From contig CM031861.1 of the NCBI GenBank assembly GCA_018697195.1, forward strand, positions 4,334,984-4,398,983: DNA of 64,000 bases, written 5' to 3'. The translations under genes were made by a program, and so were the position numbers. Each line of letters starts with the position of its first letter. The first letter of the stretch is position 1. This DNA is from Certhia americana. Taxonomy: Eukaryota; Chordata; Aves; Passeriformes; Certhiidae. The notes under the pieces were generated by a model. The model was not told the origin of the DNA. It made no database searches and saw only the letters and a list, made by a program, of their open reading frames with translations. Shown here piece after piece: positions 40,849-55,100 of this stretch.

Positions 40849-40997
40849 CTACACTTGATCTTGGTGCTAGCACAGTTTATCTCACCAGTAAGGGGTTTTG
40901 GAAGGGAAGACAGGATGCTGGAGCAATGTCTACACAAGATAAAACCTAATAGGCTGGGTCATGTTTGAAAGTGCCCTACAAAGATAAGATCTACCTC
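40849..40997. repeat. Unidentified interspersed repeat, copy 1
   Basis: About 150 bases that align along their length with 44,209-44,372 in the same orientation. Shared anchors are TCTACAC, GGTGCTAGC, GTTTTGGAAG, GGAGCAATGTCT, ACACAAG/CCACAAGG then TAAAACC, AGGCTGG and TTTGAAAGTG followed by CCTA(C/T)AAAGAT. Identity is roughly three quarters or better by eye, with small indels. I do not recognise the family; an old LTR, DNA transposon or a local segmental duplication are all possible. Confidence 0.75.
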
Positions 40998-43900
40998 AGT
41001 CCTTTAACTAGCAATGAAGTGAAAAAATTGGTGCTCCTTCATTGAAGGAAATTAAATAAAAAATGAAAATAAGAACAAATTATGGATTATGAGACATGCC
41101 TACTTGCATTGTCTTTAGTCAATAGGTGCCATATGAATAAGAGAGACAGACCTGGTGATGAAGCCAGAAGAGAAAAATGACTATTTGAATAAAAGACTGG
41201 AAGTCTCTTAGCAAAACCCATCTGATGTGCAAGTTTCTGCAGGAAAATGAGGCCAATACAATAAAAACTAAATGCAGTTCTGCCTACATCAGGTGACTGA
41301 CTGGCTGATAGAAGAAGGTTTTTCATATCTATATCGCCTACAATTCATTTCTGCAATTCTGCAGATGTTGGATTATCAATAGCAAGAGTTATGAAGTACT
41401 GTTAAACCCAGAGATGAACACTGGGTGAAGGAACACCATTTGAGGGAGACAGGGAAGGATAGTTTCTAGCAGATATCTTGAGTCTCCCAGATGTCTGAAA
41501 AGAAGGAATACATCATCAGTCAAAACAAAAGCCAGTTCATGAACTGTTAAACCAGAAACTGAATGCTCTTGACTTCATGCCAGAGAGGATGCAGTTCATC
41601 ACAGTTCCACATACTTAATCTCTATCATTGCACTCAATACTGTGAAACCTTAGAACAACCCTTCTGCCCCAAGGAGTTGATCATTAAAATTAACAAAAAG
41701 CAAGTCAGGTAGACAATAAAGTTCAAAAATAACACACCATATTTTATGACATAGATGTATTTAAAAAATTGTAATTTGATATTCAAACTAAGCACTAAAT
41801 TATCAGGGATCTTAAATCTGAAAAAAAATTAAGAAATCAGTGAAATATTAAGATTCTAAATATTCTGATGTAGAAACATGCCAGCAGGCAACTCCAAGGG
41901 AGTCATACATGCAATTGTTATTGATTTCAGCTATGCAAGGATAACTCACAGCTGCTTTCAAGACATCCATCCTTTTTTTTTGCTTTTCTAGCTGTGCAAG
42001 AAGCCATCTCAGTGCACACAGACCTTCTAGAAGCAAGATTCTGTACTACCCGTTTAGGATGTTACCACTGAAAACTTCACTAGGCCACGCAGTAAGGAGA
42101 GAAATGATTTATTATGGCATGCTCCCTAAGAGACAGCCATCCTAAAAGTTTCAATGAACAAAAACTGGAAAGCACTCTGTGCTATAAATAAGCCCACAGC
42201 TATCATTTTCTTGTGCCTTCATCACCTCTTGCTACAAACCCACTGCAGATATATGCATTTTAGATGGTTGCTCTTTACAACTCAGAGAACATGATGACAC
42301 AAGATAGTTTCACAGTTGTCAGATCACCAGCTATGAAAGGAAAAATATGGTGGCAGTGCTGGGAAAAAAAAAAAAAATCTGCAGGCCCTACTTTCCTAAC
42401 ATTAGATTACTTCAACAAGTAAAGAATTCCAGTGCTATTCAGAAATTTTCCTAGAGTATAAACCATTGGTAACAGCATTCACCCAGCTGCATGCCAGTAA
42501 GCTCATAATTTTAAGATGTTTGCAAAAACACAGTGCAGCTGGGAACCTTAAAGTATTTATAACGCAGCTGAGAGACGAGAAGTTATGAACAGTTATTTGT
42601 AAAGCTGCAGCCCAAGCAAAGAGATGCCAGGCAAATATCCCTCAGTGACTGCATACTAGCCCAGTGGCAAAAGGAATGATTGCAATGTTTGACATCTGGA
42701 AGATAAAAGAGATTATTCATCTCTTTTGGAAAGACTCAAAACTAAAAATTGCTGTACAGTGATATCTAGAAGCTTAAAAACATTTAAGGCAATTGTTTTT
42801 TTAATTAATTTTTGTTCATGATTTCATTCAAGCAAACATAAAAAAGAAGAATGAAATCTTCCTTTTTTTTTTTTTTTTTTTACATCTTCGCTGACTCATA
42901 TTAGGCTTGAATTAGGCCATCAGACTTTAGCAGAGTAGTAAAACAAACATTACAATAGTCTACAAAAAGACTTGTCCGGTCTTGCTGGTTTCTAATGTAA
43001 AAATATTTCTTGGAATTGATTTGTGAATGGGACACATTTATGCCATGCTGAATCTGGTACTTCAGCAAATAATTTCCTATGAGAAGTTACTCAAAAAGGG
43101 CACTGAATTACATGGAATGCTAACCACAGTACATCTTAATGCTTATTTCTAATAGCCTACTTGTGTGACATGTAATTTCTGACATCAATTACTATCAAGC
43201 TTTTTCTTCCACTCTTTAAAAAATGGCCCAAAAGCCTGAGCCAGAAAGATAAACAGTGATTTCCTGAAAATGGAGAAATCCACAGCAGGTAAAAATGCAA
43301 GATGATGGGGTTTGACAGGGACTGTGCCACAATACGACGTGCTCTGGTAACTGTCCTCCCACACATACCCCAGAGATTTAGCCCAGCAAGTCCTTTCATT
43401 TTTCACTTCCAAGTGCCAAACTGCCATAGAATAAATACTACACAGATTTTCAATTTGGCATTTTTTGTGTGTAAGAGGGAAGGGTCTGCTATGCAGCACA
43501 TAAATGCCAGAACCTCAAAATCAAATCTCTGAATATTGCTGACATAAAATCAGCACCTTCAAAACCTGAGGTACCCAAAATTCATCAGTTACGCTCCAAA
43601 AACTTTTCCCACATGTGTTCATCAGTTGTAAGACCAATTATAACTTATCAACAGAACTGATGAGTAAAAAAATCCAAAAGATATAGACAGTAACATATTG
43701 CAGTGCGAAAAATGTATTTCCTGTTAAAGAGTTTGGGACTATGAATTTATCTGCAGAGTGATAATCAATATACAGAGACAACTGTACTGCATTTTCTTGT
43801 TATGGGTGCCTGCAATTATCAGCTATCAATACAAAAAATGACTTTCTAGTTGGGCTAATAGGGTCTGGCTGGTCTGGTAAATTGTCTTAGATAAATGCAG

Positions 43901-44208
43901 CTTATTTTTCTGAGGAAAACTGCTGTGGACTTTCTGTTGAGTAAAATCTCTGGTAGGATAAATATATAAATGCTTGTGGCCCACCTTTTTCTTTTTGTCT
44001 TCATTCATGTTAGTATGGTACAAGCAGCAGAGGTGGCTTGTCCAGCATTATTCTTCCCTCAGGCTTTTCTTTCAATTTTACTTTATTTTCAATAGATATT
44101 GAGCTCTCTTCCATCTATTAAAATCACTCTTCACAGGACAGAGTTGTCACTTTTCTGATGTTCACTAAAAATCTCAATGCCTGTCAGCTGCAAGACTCCC
44201 ATGTTGGC
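40998..44208. other. Intergenic AT-rich DNA between two repeat copies, no gene seen
   Basis: Contains A and T runs (42,364-42,377 and 42,863-42,881) and only chance open frames. Confidence 0.5.
42863..42881. repeat. Poly(T) tract, 19 bases
   Basis: Uninterrupted T run in AT-rich DNA. Confidence 0.9.
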
Positions 44209-44372
44209 TCTACACCAGATCTGACTGGTGCTAGCCCAGAGTTTCTCTCACCCAAAAAAAATGTTTTGGAAGTGGTGGTAAGAGACAGACTTTGGAGCAA
44301 TGTCTCCACAAGGTAAAACCCAGGAGGCTGGCCTACATTTGAAAGTGTCCTATAAAGATGAGATGTACCTCT
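44209..44372. repeat. Unidentified interspersed repeat, copy 2
   Basis: Partner of the copy at 40,849-40,997, same orientation, about 3.36 kb downstream. It has an extra A-rich insertion (CCCAAAAAAAATG) near its left third and an inserted GGTGGTAAGA segment. The shared text begins at TCTACAC and ends around GATGTACCTC. Confidence 0.75.
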
Positions 44373-47300
44373 GCAAACTGGCATTAAACAGGAAATATAT
44401 AAAGCATCTTTAGATATTACATCACAGCAACCTTTGGGTATGTCTTGATATAAATAAAATTATCTTTTATGATTACGTTAGCTCTATCAGGTTACCATAA
44501 CATAATTCAGACATCCTATTAAAAGGCAGGTTAGCACCACTGAACTATACTGTTTGGCTATGGCAGTCTAAACAGTTTTAAATTGCCAGTCTACTTTTAA
44601 CCATATATTTCGATTCTGTTTAATTTTATTAAAATAGAACAACTGAAAGAGAAATATTACTTCCAGAAGTAATGTGTCTAAATGCTTGTCCATAGAGGAG
44701 GTGCTGAGAGTCGTGCTCTTATAGAAGTAGAGTTAAACTTCTAAGATCATACCAGTGTAACTACCCTAGGTTAATATTTTGATTACAAAATAAAAGTAGC
44801 TTGGTATTATCTAAAACATTTTTTAAATAAATGACCTGAATTAGAAAAATGTAAGAGTAAATTTAAGGGAGAATAAAAGTATGTGAAAAGAGATTGTAAC
44901 ATTTAATTATACTGAAATAACTAAACTGAACATTTACATGTTGTCTTAGACTGTTGGCCTTTGCTCTTGGTAGGAGTGTTCATACTGTAGGAAATTCTTG
45001 GCAAAAAAATTCTTTCAATCTGTCCCAGTCAGTGTGATCAGCTGAAAATCTTAATGTAACATATTTCATTATTGTCTTTGACATGAGATTTGCTCTTATG
45101 TGCAGTATTAACTGTGCAAACAAAAGGCATGTAGACAGAGCCATGATTTCTCCCCCACTGCAGTATGAACGGCTGCTGTGCAATGAACTTCAGTCATCTT
45201 CCCTAATTCAGTGAGTAGTGAATGTTACAGTATTAGTCCACCATTCACTAAGACCAATCCAGACAATATTAAAAATATTGCTTTTTACTATTCAGTAGGG
45301 AAAAAAGGATACTACCTGAAGCCTACAGTACCAAGCTATAGCCTACCTGTGTTTGTTGTCAGGGGTTGTTTTTCCTAACAAGTGAAAACCTCTTCCTGCA
45401 TCTGTAATATATGATTTGTCCATACCGCGTTTGTAGAGCAGACTTAAGTTCCTGTTAAGCCTAATTAATCTGTGCCAAAGCAAGCTACATCTGCACAGCA
45501 CAGCTCTTCATGACAATGTGCATTTCATTATTAATAGTGAAAACATAGAAAGTTCAGTGCTTATTAGCTCCTTATTACTACTACTCCATATTATCCTGGA
45601 CGTCAACCAGTCATCTCACACTGGTTTGTGTCCCAGCAGGACAGACCTTTCTGAAGCCCTCCAGAATTCTGATCTCAAAGCTGTTTAAAACAGCTGCAAA
45701 CTGCCAGAGCCTCCTCAACAACGCTGCCCATAAAACAAACAGAGAAAACACTGCAAGAGTACCCTAAAGGCTCATCACATCACGGCACCCAGTTACAAAG
45801 GAGATAATTCAGAAATTAAAAAAAAAAAAAAAAACCAAACCTTTTCAATCTGCCAATACCAGCGGGAAGCCAAAAATTGCAATCAGAATTGAGGAGAGAA
45901 ACTTTTTTTTTTGTGTACTTGAAACAAATAACCACAAGTTATTTGTTAACTTTTTTATTATTATTATTATTGTGAATACTACCCACAAGTCCCGCCCATG
46001 CCCAATGGGCAAAATCCACCAGAAGAGAATCCATAAGGATCCAGCATTTAACAAACCTATGCTGAATTACAGGGGGAAAAACCCCAACAAAATGTACATT
46101 TAGAGATCTCTTAGAACATGGAAAGCAAACACAGATGGCATAAAAATGCATAGGATTCCTCTGGTGTGAGTAAGAGGAATTAGCCACTCTGCTTCTCACT
46201 TTGCTCAGGAATTGGCTCAAAGAATACCATAAAATTATGAAAAACCACAGAGACCATTTCTGAAGATCACCAACAGGCTGGCTGGCTTCATCAAAAACTC
46301 AGCAAAGACACACTTTCAGCAAAGCAAAGCAGCTTCCTCAAAACATCACCCAGACCACAGCACTGAGAGTACTAAAACTGCTCAGCACAAGCTGCTGCTC
46401 TCCTCCACTTCCAGTGCAAACCAGCACCCACCTTCCCAGCACCCAAACTAAGCAGCATTCCAGCAAGGATGTCACCTGTGGCAGCAGCTACAAAAAGCTG
46501 AATGAGATTCAGCTTGTACACAAAGAAACTGTTTGCTCCCAGCTTTTTGTTAACTTGTTTTTGCACATCTAATAGTTAAATACTCTTCAGTTTTGGATCT
46601 GAAAAATGTTTTTCAAGTACTGAATGCTTAATAAAAATTCAATAATAAAATTACATATGCTTCACTGTCTTGATGTTAATAAGTGCAAAAGTGTTCTTTG
46701 AAAGGTTATAGAATTAATAAGGAAAATATTATGAGTTTAATAAAAAGAGCATTTAATATTGCATAACTCTATCCCTGTAGGCAGGTAGGAATATGTGGCA
46801 CTGACTGCATAGCCCCTCCATTCTGCTTGAGGGATTCTCATGTTACATACAGCATTCCAAATGCCTTGGCCCTTTTGCCTCCTAACCACTGCTGAATGTC
46901 TCTTTGTTTTCCATGGCCAGGGAAAGGAGTTTCTTTTTAAAGTTACTAAGCTCTCGAAATTAGGGGATGGGTCTTCGTGAGTACAAAGAACTGTAAGAAT
47001 ATCTGCATTACTGTTTTAAAAAGGAACATGCAAATTTTTCAGATATACGTTTTCAAGATAAATAACATTTTCACATATCCACATGGGGAGACATTTGTAA
47101 AGAGCTCCTGTACTCACGTGGGCACTCCAGCAAAGCAGTAGGCTTTAAAACATTAAGAGCAGTGCTCCCCACTGCTACTACATGTCTTCTGCAGAGCACC
47201 TCACTATTATCCAGCTTTTCCCTTCTTCATCTGTTACAGAGTCTGTTTGGAAATAGAACTTTTTCTGTTTCACCCTCCTGTTACCTTCCAAAGAGTGGCA

Positions 47301-48535
47301 ACCTAGCACAAAGTCTTCAGTTTTTGGTTCATTATTATGATTCAAGTAGTATGATACCTTAATAACAAGACCTTGACACGGAAATAATTTCAGATAAGAT
47401 CCTTATAAAAGCTAAACTTAGCAAAACTTACTATCAATCTTTCAAAACATGCTCAGGAAAAGTTAATCAACTCTGTGTGTCATGTTAAAACATTCAGAAA
47501 AGGAAACACTTTAATTAAAGAACTTGAATATTTGAATTCATCATAGGTCTTGCAGAAAAGGGGAAAAAAAACCCCAGCAAAATTACCGTTCTTGGTTAAG
47601 ACTCCAAGGACATAAAATAAACAATATTTAACAGAGCTCCATTTTCATTTATCTTTGAAATAATGAATACTAGAATAATAATTAAATGTCATAAAGATTT
47701 CTACAGTAGCTGGTAAAAGCAATACCATGACTTGCCTAGTAAATTTTGATTCCTTAACTGTACCTATGTTGACTTAGTGGCCTGAAATAACTGTGATACA
47801 AGTCTCATTTTCCTGTTTGTATATTCACCATACTTGTGTGCCCTGGGGTTCTGACTAATGGGCCAGAAGTTCTTGCTCAAGGATCTGCTGCAGGTCTGCT
47901 ACCTCAAAATCCTTGGACATTACCTTAAGCTGTGGAGTTTTACTCCATTCTGCAGGTCAGGGCAGTCAATAAATAGATTACTGTGACTCAACAGTGCCAG
48001 GATTCCACTTCTTATTCAGATCTACATATTATTGTTTCATGACACACAATAACTAAATACAGGAAATGTGATGATAGCACCAGCTTGCTGCTGCTGGGCA
48101 GAGGGTTGGGAGGCAGACTCTGAACTATTAGTTCCTTTCCATACACTGGTCTATACCAGTAACGACAGAAGAAACAGGGTTCATAATTAATATTTCTTTT
48201 CTTTGAAGCATCAGTTATTTTACAGATGGCAATTTCAGAACAGATAATATTATTTATTTCCTATTAATAAAGATCTATAGCACAAGAGGAACTGATAAGC
48301 CTGCTTGCTGAGTTACAAAGAATTCAGGGCAGCACACAAGCAGGCAGTAGTAAAACAGAACAAAACACCTGAGGCCATTTTCATGAAGCAACACTCAAGA
48401 AATCAGTGAAAAGACCACTAAGTTTCCATGAAGATTTTCAAGTACATTAGTGAAATGGCATTATATTTCTATAGCTTTATTCTCCTTAGATCTCTATCAC
48501 CAACAATTCTTGGTTCTAAGAAAACTTACAGTATG
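44373..48535. other. Intergenic, no gene seen
   Basis: Holds a 17-base A run (45,818-45,834) and a short TTA microsatellite. A patch at about 46,260-46,560 is somewhat GC-richer, with repeated CAGCA-type text, but is unassigned. Confidence 0.5.
45955..45971. repeat. (TTA)n trinucleotide microsatellite
   Basis: About 5.5 TTA units following a T6 run. Confidence 0.85.
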
Positions 48536-49112
48536 TGTTTATGGTTTAACCCCAGCCAAGCTCCACACAGCCTCTTGTTCACTGCCCCACCAATGAGATC
48601 AGCAGGAGAGTCAGAAGGCTGAAAACTAGAAAACACATGGCTTGAGATAAAGACAGTTTATTAGGGAAAGCAAAAGCCGTGCACACAAGCAAAGTAAAAC
48701 AAGGAATTCATTCACTACTTCCATGGGCAGGCAGGTGTTCAGCCTTTTCCAGGAGAGCAGGGCCCCATCATGAGCAATAGATACTGGGGAAGTCAAATGC
48801 CATCACCTCAAACATCCCCCCACTTCCTCCTTCTTCCCCTTTTTCATATCCTGAGCCTGCTGCCATATGGTCTGGAATATCCCTTTGGTCAGTTTGGGTC
48901 ACCTCTCCTGGCTGTATCTCCTTCCATCCTCCCAGACACTCCTGATTCTCTCACCAGCAGAAAAGCTTTTTGAACAGCTCTGTGCAAACCTCACCCAGCA
49001 ATTACAAAAACATCTCTACGTTGCCAACCCTGTATTTAGTGCTAGCCCAAAGCACATCCTCATACCAGCCACTGTGAAGAAAATAAACTCTACCTAAGCC
49101 CAAAGCTGCACA
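48536..49112 (-). mobile_element. Solo LTR of an avian ERVL-type retrovirus, minus orientation
   Basis: Read on the minus strand, the element starts near TGTGCAG at 49,112 and ends with GGGGTTAAACCATAAACA at 48,536, matching my memory of a very common avian LTR that ends in TGGGGTTAAACCATAACA. Landmarks in reverse order on the plus strand are TGAGATAAAGACAGTTTATTAGG (its complement carries AATAAA, 48,657-48,662), CAAAAGCCGTGCACACAAGCAAAG, GGAATTCATTCACTACTTCC, GGGCAGGCAGGTGTTCAGCC, TATGGTCTGGAATATCCCTTTGGTCAG and GAAGAAAATAAACTCTACC. It is about 577 bases with no retroviral coding sequence on either side, hence a solo LTR. I see no clear target-site duplication, and divergence suggests an old insertion. 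Confidence 0.82.
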
Positions 49113-52100
49113 ATAGGATGGCAAAACCTGTGTTGGTATGGTTACATACAATGTGAACCTTGTTTCCATTTTATTTGTGTAGAATTGAAGGGGCTTTTTT
49201 TTTTCTTTTTTTTTTTTCTTTTTCAAAACTGATAGCTATTGCAGGAAAATACAAACAAAACATGCTGCTGCCGACACTAACCACCCACTGATTTTACAGC
49301 ATGGAAATGTTTCAGATTCTGTTTACCTAAGAACTCTGTGTGGGATGTGTTTGTTTAGGTGTGAGAGAAAGCTTAATTAAAACAGTTCATCAGCAAACAC
49401 ATCTAGTGGTATTAAATTCTGCTACAAGTTTACAACAGTAGCAAAGGAAGAGCTCACTTTCATGAGGTTAATCCTCTTCCAGTTGTTACAACACACTAAT
49501 GGTTAGAAAGCAAATTTTAAAATATAAACCAAATTTTAACACGCATCAATCCTGAAAGTCTTGAACAGATATTAGATCAAGGCTTTGTGTCCCAGGCAGT
49601 TCCACCCCTCCAAAGGTGTGAAGTAGAATTGAACCTAGTTTCCTCTTTTATTCATTAGATCTATATCCTTCTCCAGTCATCTTGTACACTAATTTTTCTT
49701 AATGGAAAATAAACAACTTTGTTTTCAAATTATGAAATACAATTTTAAATAAGGGAAATAACTGACCTAAACACAATAGTGTACTTTTTAGAATAAATCT
49801 AAGCTGATTGAGTAAAATTGAATAAAAGCCAGTGTTCAGACATTACCCATCTGAAATGACTACATCAATAATTCTCTAAGACAGCCCATCTTCTGCATCT
49901 TTGCAAAGGTGTAATAAACAAAGAAGAAACTCCATTCCTTTCCAGTGATTTTTGTCTAATCACAGTGTATATCCCTTTTCTACAAACTGTTGGTTAGAAA
50001 CAAAGAAAATACACATGATGCTGTACTTGGACAAAGCATAAACCACTAATGCTGCCACCAGAGAAAATGCTGCATGTACCTCCTACCCTGGCCATATGCT
50101 CCCACATCCCCTGCCCTAGCACACACGCTTGGGATAAAATGTGCTGGGACGGCAGGGCATCCCACCCAAGTGAAAACACAGCCACAGAAACACTTGGCCT
50201 CCCCCAAAGAGTGGCCAGACTTCGGCAGCACCGAGGCTGGTAGGTCTGTGGAAGCTCAGCTTCAAGGCTGGAAGCAGAGCCAACAGAAAGCACTATCCTC
50301 TGTGACAGAAGGGCAACAGGGCTGCTCCTCCTGAAGACACAGAAGGCTGCACAGGAAATACACCGAAGCCACCAGTGAGCTAAGAGAGCACCTAGTGCCA
50401 ATTCCCAGATGGATGAAGTAGCTGTGCATTGCTGGCCTCCTCAAGATGGTGCCTTGGCTCCATCTCTCTCAGCTCAGAAATCGACAATCCCAATATAACA
50501 GGGACAATCAATCCTCTTGTCTTGTCACTAAACAGATTTATAGTTCTTCAAAGTCAGAGCGCCAATGGTTTTGTACTAGTGGGATGTTCTCAAAAGAGGC
50601 AGCACCCTCTTGCCCTCAAACCCCCAAGAAACAAAGCCCTAATGGAATGAAACTGTCCTGTAACTGTTTTGGAAGTCAGTCAGTGAAGGTATTTTGAAAA
50701 TTATCCATACAGTAATAAAAACTGATGTAACAGTAAAATGCTGTCTCAGAAAGTGTAAAATTCTAAAATTATCATGTTTTCTGTTTCAAGAAGCTCAAAT
50801 CAAGGTAAGTGTATCTTATCATAGCTCTGTGGGAAATCTATATTAGCTGAAAATTTAGGTATTGAACCATAGAAATTCATACCTCAGCAGAAGAGATAGA
50901 CTCAAATTCTATATATGCCTGCGAACACCAGCATGTCATATAGTAACAGAACTGTTTTTTAATGCTGTTCTCCATCAAGGAAAAAAAAAAAGGAAAAAAA
51001 GGAAAGCTAAGGAAAAAAAAATAAAAACCAATGACTGCCCCATGAAAAATTAGGAGAGAAGTATTTTATAAACCTTTGTTAGTTTAGCTGTTATGGGGCT
51101 ATTGCCTAACTACCCCATACTAATTTTATTGGCTCATAGCAGATATAATTTGAAAGTATTATGTTACCCACATAAACCATGCACATGGTTCAGAATGTCA
51201 GCTTAATCTGTCTGTGGGAAGCGTAATGTATGGTTCCAGAATAGAGATGGTGTATATAAATTATGCAAGGTATTTTCTAATCCCCATAATATTTCAGTGA
51301 ATGGGACAGTCATTATGTAACAAATGTCTCCTACACCTTCCTGACAGATGGGACATGAACATTATTGCTTTTCCCTGTTCCTTCAGGGCAGGTCACTCTC
51401 TCAGTTCACTACAGTAATGTTGCCACCAATTCTAAAGGCTTCATCATTCATTCAGATTTCAGCATTTCATTGTGGTGGAAAAGCTACCATTTTCCATTTT
51501 TTTTCATATGAAGTTAATTACCTTTCACCACAGGACTGCCAAAGGAATAAGAAAGTCACCAAGATGAAGTCTACAACAGTGCACGTGATAAAGAATTTTG
51601 TTGGCAATATCAAATGTATATTTGTTTTTTCTTAAGAATTACCTTTGAACCACTGTGAAACATTCTAAACATCTTAGTCTCCTACTTAAACAAGGACAGA
51701 TTTGCAATCAGACCCAGAAGTATAAATATCTGCATCAAGTGGACAACTGCCACAAACTCCCTGTATCACTCTGCAAAATTTGGTTTCTCTGTGCTTCACT
51801 CAGCAGACTGACACCAACATTATTTACTTGCTTTAGAACTTAGCTAAAAGATAGGATTTTTGGATAATAACTCTTAATTGAGTTTGTGTTACATTTAAAT
51901 CAAGAATTTCACAATCCTAACCTGTGTTTTGGCAGTAAAAATTCTGCTTTAAAAAAAATTTGGTTTGCCCAGAGGTACAGGCAGGCCTATAGACTGAGAT
52001 TTAGCAAAAACGTATTAAAAATAATACAAATAGCAAGGCAATTCATATAACACAAAATTCCTATTTTTACCATTACATATCATAATCTCTCTTCTCTCAA

Positions 52101-55100
52101 CCAGTTGCTTTAGCTGTACCAAACCATTTTAGCCATGCTGTAAGCACATGACAGGCTCAGAAGGGGAGACTGAAAGACTCAACATTTCCAACCTTTGCAG
52201 TGACAATTCACACTACAAATATGAAGCTAAATACAAAGAAAAATGAAAACATAAGGTCTCTTCTAATATTGTTTATACCTTGATCAGCAGCTGAACATTT
52301 TAGCTCACATACATGTGCAATGTTCTCTAAACACTAAAGTCACAAATTTCAACAAGAACAAAATGCCATTGTGTCTGAAGTTTTGTAGAGACAAGGATAC
52401 ATCAGGTGTGTTACAATTGTATGTCACAGCTGCCAAGATGGTGAAAACCCTTTGCATTCCAAACAGCTCTGTCTTTTAGGTTAATTTGGATATAACTTTA
52501 TGAAGGCTGAAGGAAAAAAAACTTCACACGTACGGGTAATTTTTCTGTAATTAGAAGACAAGGAAAAAATTCTTTTACCCTTTATGTTTCTTTTATCTAT
52601 TATTTTTCATTGCTGGTGGAAGAAAATTAAAGAATTAATATAAGAGCATCATCTCTGCCAAAAAAACCATGAATTCTTATTTGCTTCTGAGAACCCAAAT
52701 ACTTTTCAAGATGTCTCTTGCTAATACATACACTGTTTTAAAATAAGATCTTTGATTCAGCTAATCCATTTCTTAGGCCAACTACATGGGGTGTCATCTG
52801 GCATTTTTCCTCACCTCTGATACCTTTTAAAAGGAGTAAGAATTTGTTGACTTGTGGTCATCATAATCAGTGATGGAGAAATAATATGCTGTCATTTCTT
52901 CCCATTTATAATGCAAAAATCAAGCACTATGTTTCTATAAATCACTGTCTTGATTTGGTATTGCTTATAATAGGTTGAGTTTTCTCAAATAGCAATAACC
53001 ATGATAACACAGTTATGGCATGTGATACAGCTTTGCAAACTAAATGTAAAAAGGCCTGAACAAAGTTCATGGTAAAAGGCATTTGGAATCCATGAGCTCA
53101 AAGAATTTAGATCAGCGTATCAGTTAAATCGTGGTGAAACAAAAACACATGCAAGTGTTCAGAGCTTGTGCTCTAGTACAATGCACACATACCCAGAGAA
53201 GAGGGCCAGTTCACTGAAGCATTACAAATCAAAAAGCAATCACTTTCTTGTGCTTAAAGTGCTCTATGAGGAACTAAAAGGTTAATGAGCAAGGTGGCTT
53301 TAATTGCTTTTTTCTAAATACCTGGCTCATAAAATAAACATACCTGCCTCTAAAAGCTCCATATTCCAAAATTTCTACAGTAAACATTCTCTGTTGGAAT
53401 TTCCTATTCATGGAATTGGACTATAAATAGGGACATAATACCTTTAATACATTGCAGACACCATACTCTTTTCAAATATCCTGACTTTGCTAGAGGCTAT
53501 AATGACAACAGTGAAATATCTTAGATACCACTGGGAGCAATTTGTCAGTGCCGTGCACAGGGCCCAGAATTTTCCTATTGTAATTAGTGGCAAGTGCATG
53601 CTCACCATGACCTGAAAGTTATTGTAGTAATTCCAGATTCAACCAGATGTCCAGTGACTAGTGGAGTGTGCATATGTTTGGATAATGCACCCTCTTAAAT
53701 TGTTCTTCTTAGTCCTCTGCAATTTATTCATGCTTTCAACAGTCTTGAACTGACAGTGTCAGCAACACATTTTTGACATCACTGAATACAGAGAAAAATT
53801 ATTTAAGTCATTTTCTCCCTTCTCAAACTGAAAAGGAATAAAAATTGTCTTATGTAGAAAGCCATAGGACAAAGATAAAATCTTAGAGGGCTTGACACAA
53901 TTGCAAGGTGTGAAGATGAGAATTTTACGTTACTAGAATTAACACCATAGGAAGCATTCCTCAGTGACTTAAACAATTATTTTTTTTTCACATAATAAAA
54001 TTCTTTCATAGGAATGAATGGTCCTACACATTTGTATGGTCTTCAAAAACGAAGCCCAGTGTTTCTTCTTGCTTTGGAGGGGATTATTGTATCATTAAGT
54101 CCAGTACACTTCGCACCAAAATTCATGCTCTCCCTAGCTCAATTACAGCCAGTGCCACAAATCCAATTACTTTAAAAAGGAAGCAATATTACATCTGATC
54201 CAGATAAAACCGTTTATTGGATGGACTCCAAGAGTCTTGAAGAATGATCACATCAAAACATTACAACTGCAGTTCTGTCATTATGAGCCACGACACTCTC
54301 GTGTTCTACACTATGCTCACTGCTCACAGATCAGGTGCATGAGGTGTGAAACAGCATGCCAAATTTCATGGCGAGGAAGTGCACACACCAGGCCTTTCTT
54401 CTTTCTTCCTTGTTTTTTCCCTACCAGGATATATGCTTGGTCCTACTAGCCAAAAAACTTCTGCTTGAAATAAAAAAGCACATTTTAGGAACACACAAAG
54501 TCTCCTGCAAAGGATTGCAAATAAGCAATGAAAACCACAAAAGGTGTTGATAAATTATTCCACTAACTTGACAATCTTATCATTACAGAAAAGAGAATCT
54601 TTCTTTTAACTGTTTCAAGCTTTAGTTTCCCGCTACTGGATCTTATTTGTGCTTTTTGGGTTAAAGGATAGTTTGATGTACTGTTTGCAGGTGGAGGGGA
54701 TTGTCTCCTTACCAAATTTTGACTCATTTAAAAATAGGGGAAATGTCCTTGGCTACTTCAGTAATACTAAGAAATTTTAATTTTACATTCTAGAAATTAT
54801 TTTCTGCATTATGGTCATCCCAGTGCTCCCTTGATGTATATTATCTTTGAAGTTGAACAAGATTTTGTACACATTTATGAAGAATAAAAGGGAAGGTGCT
54901 TTTGCTGCATTAGGGAGAAAGCAAACCTCAACAAAAAAAGGCAAAACACTGGCAAATTGGACGTGAATTCAATGTTCCAACTAATTTGAAGCAAATAACT
55001 GATGGGTCAGATTATTTCACTGGTATAATTAAAAAATGCCATCATCTCACTCATAAGTGTGTAAAAGATCTAGACATTAATTAAATTATGACATTTGCTT

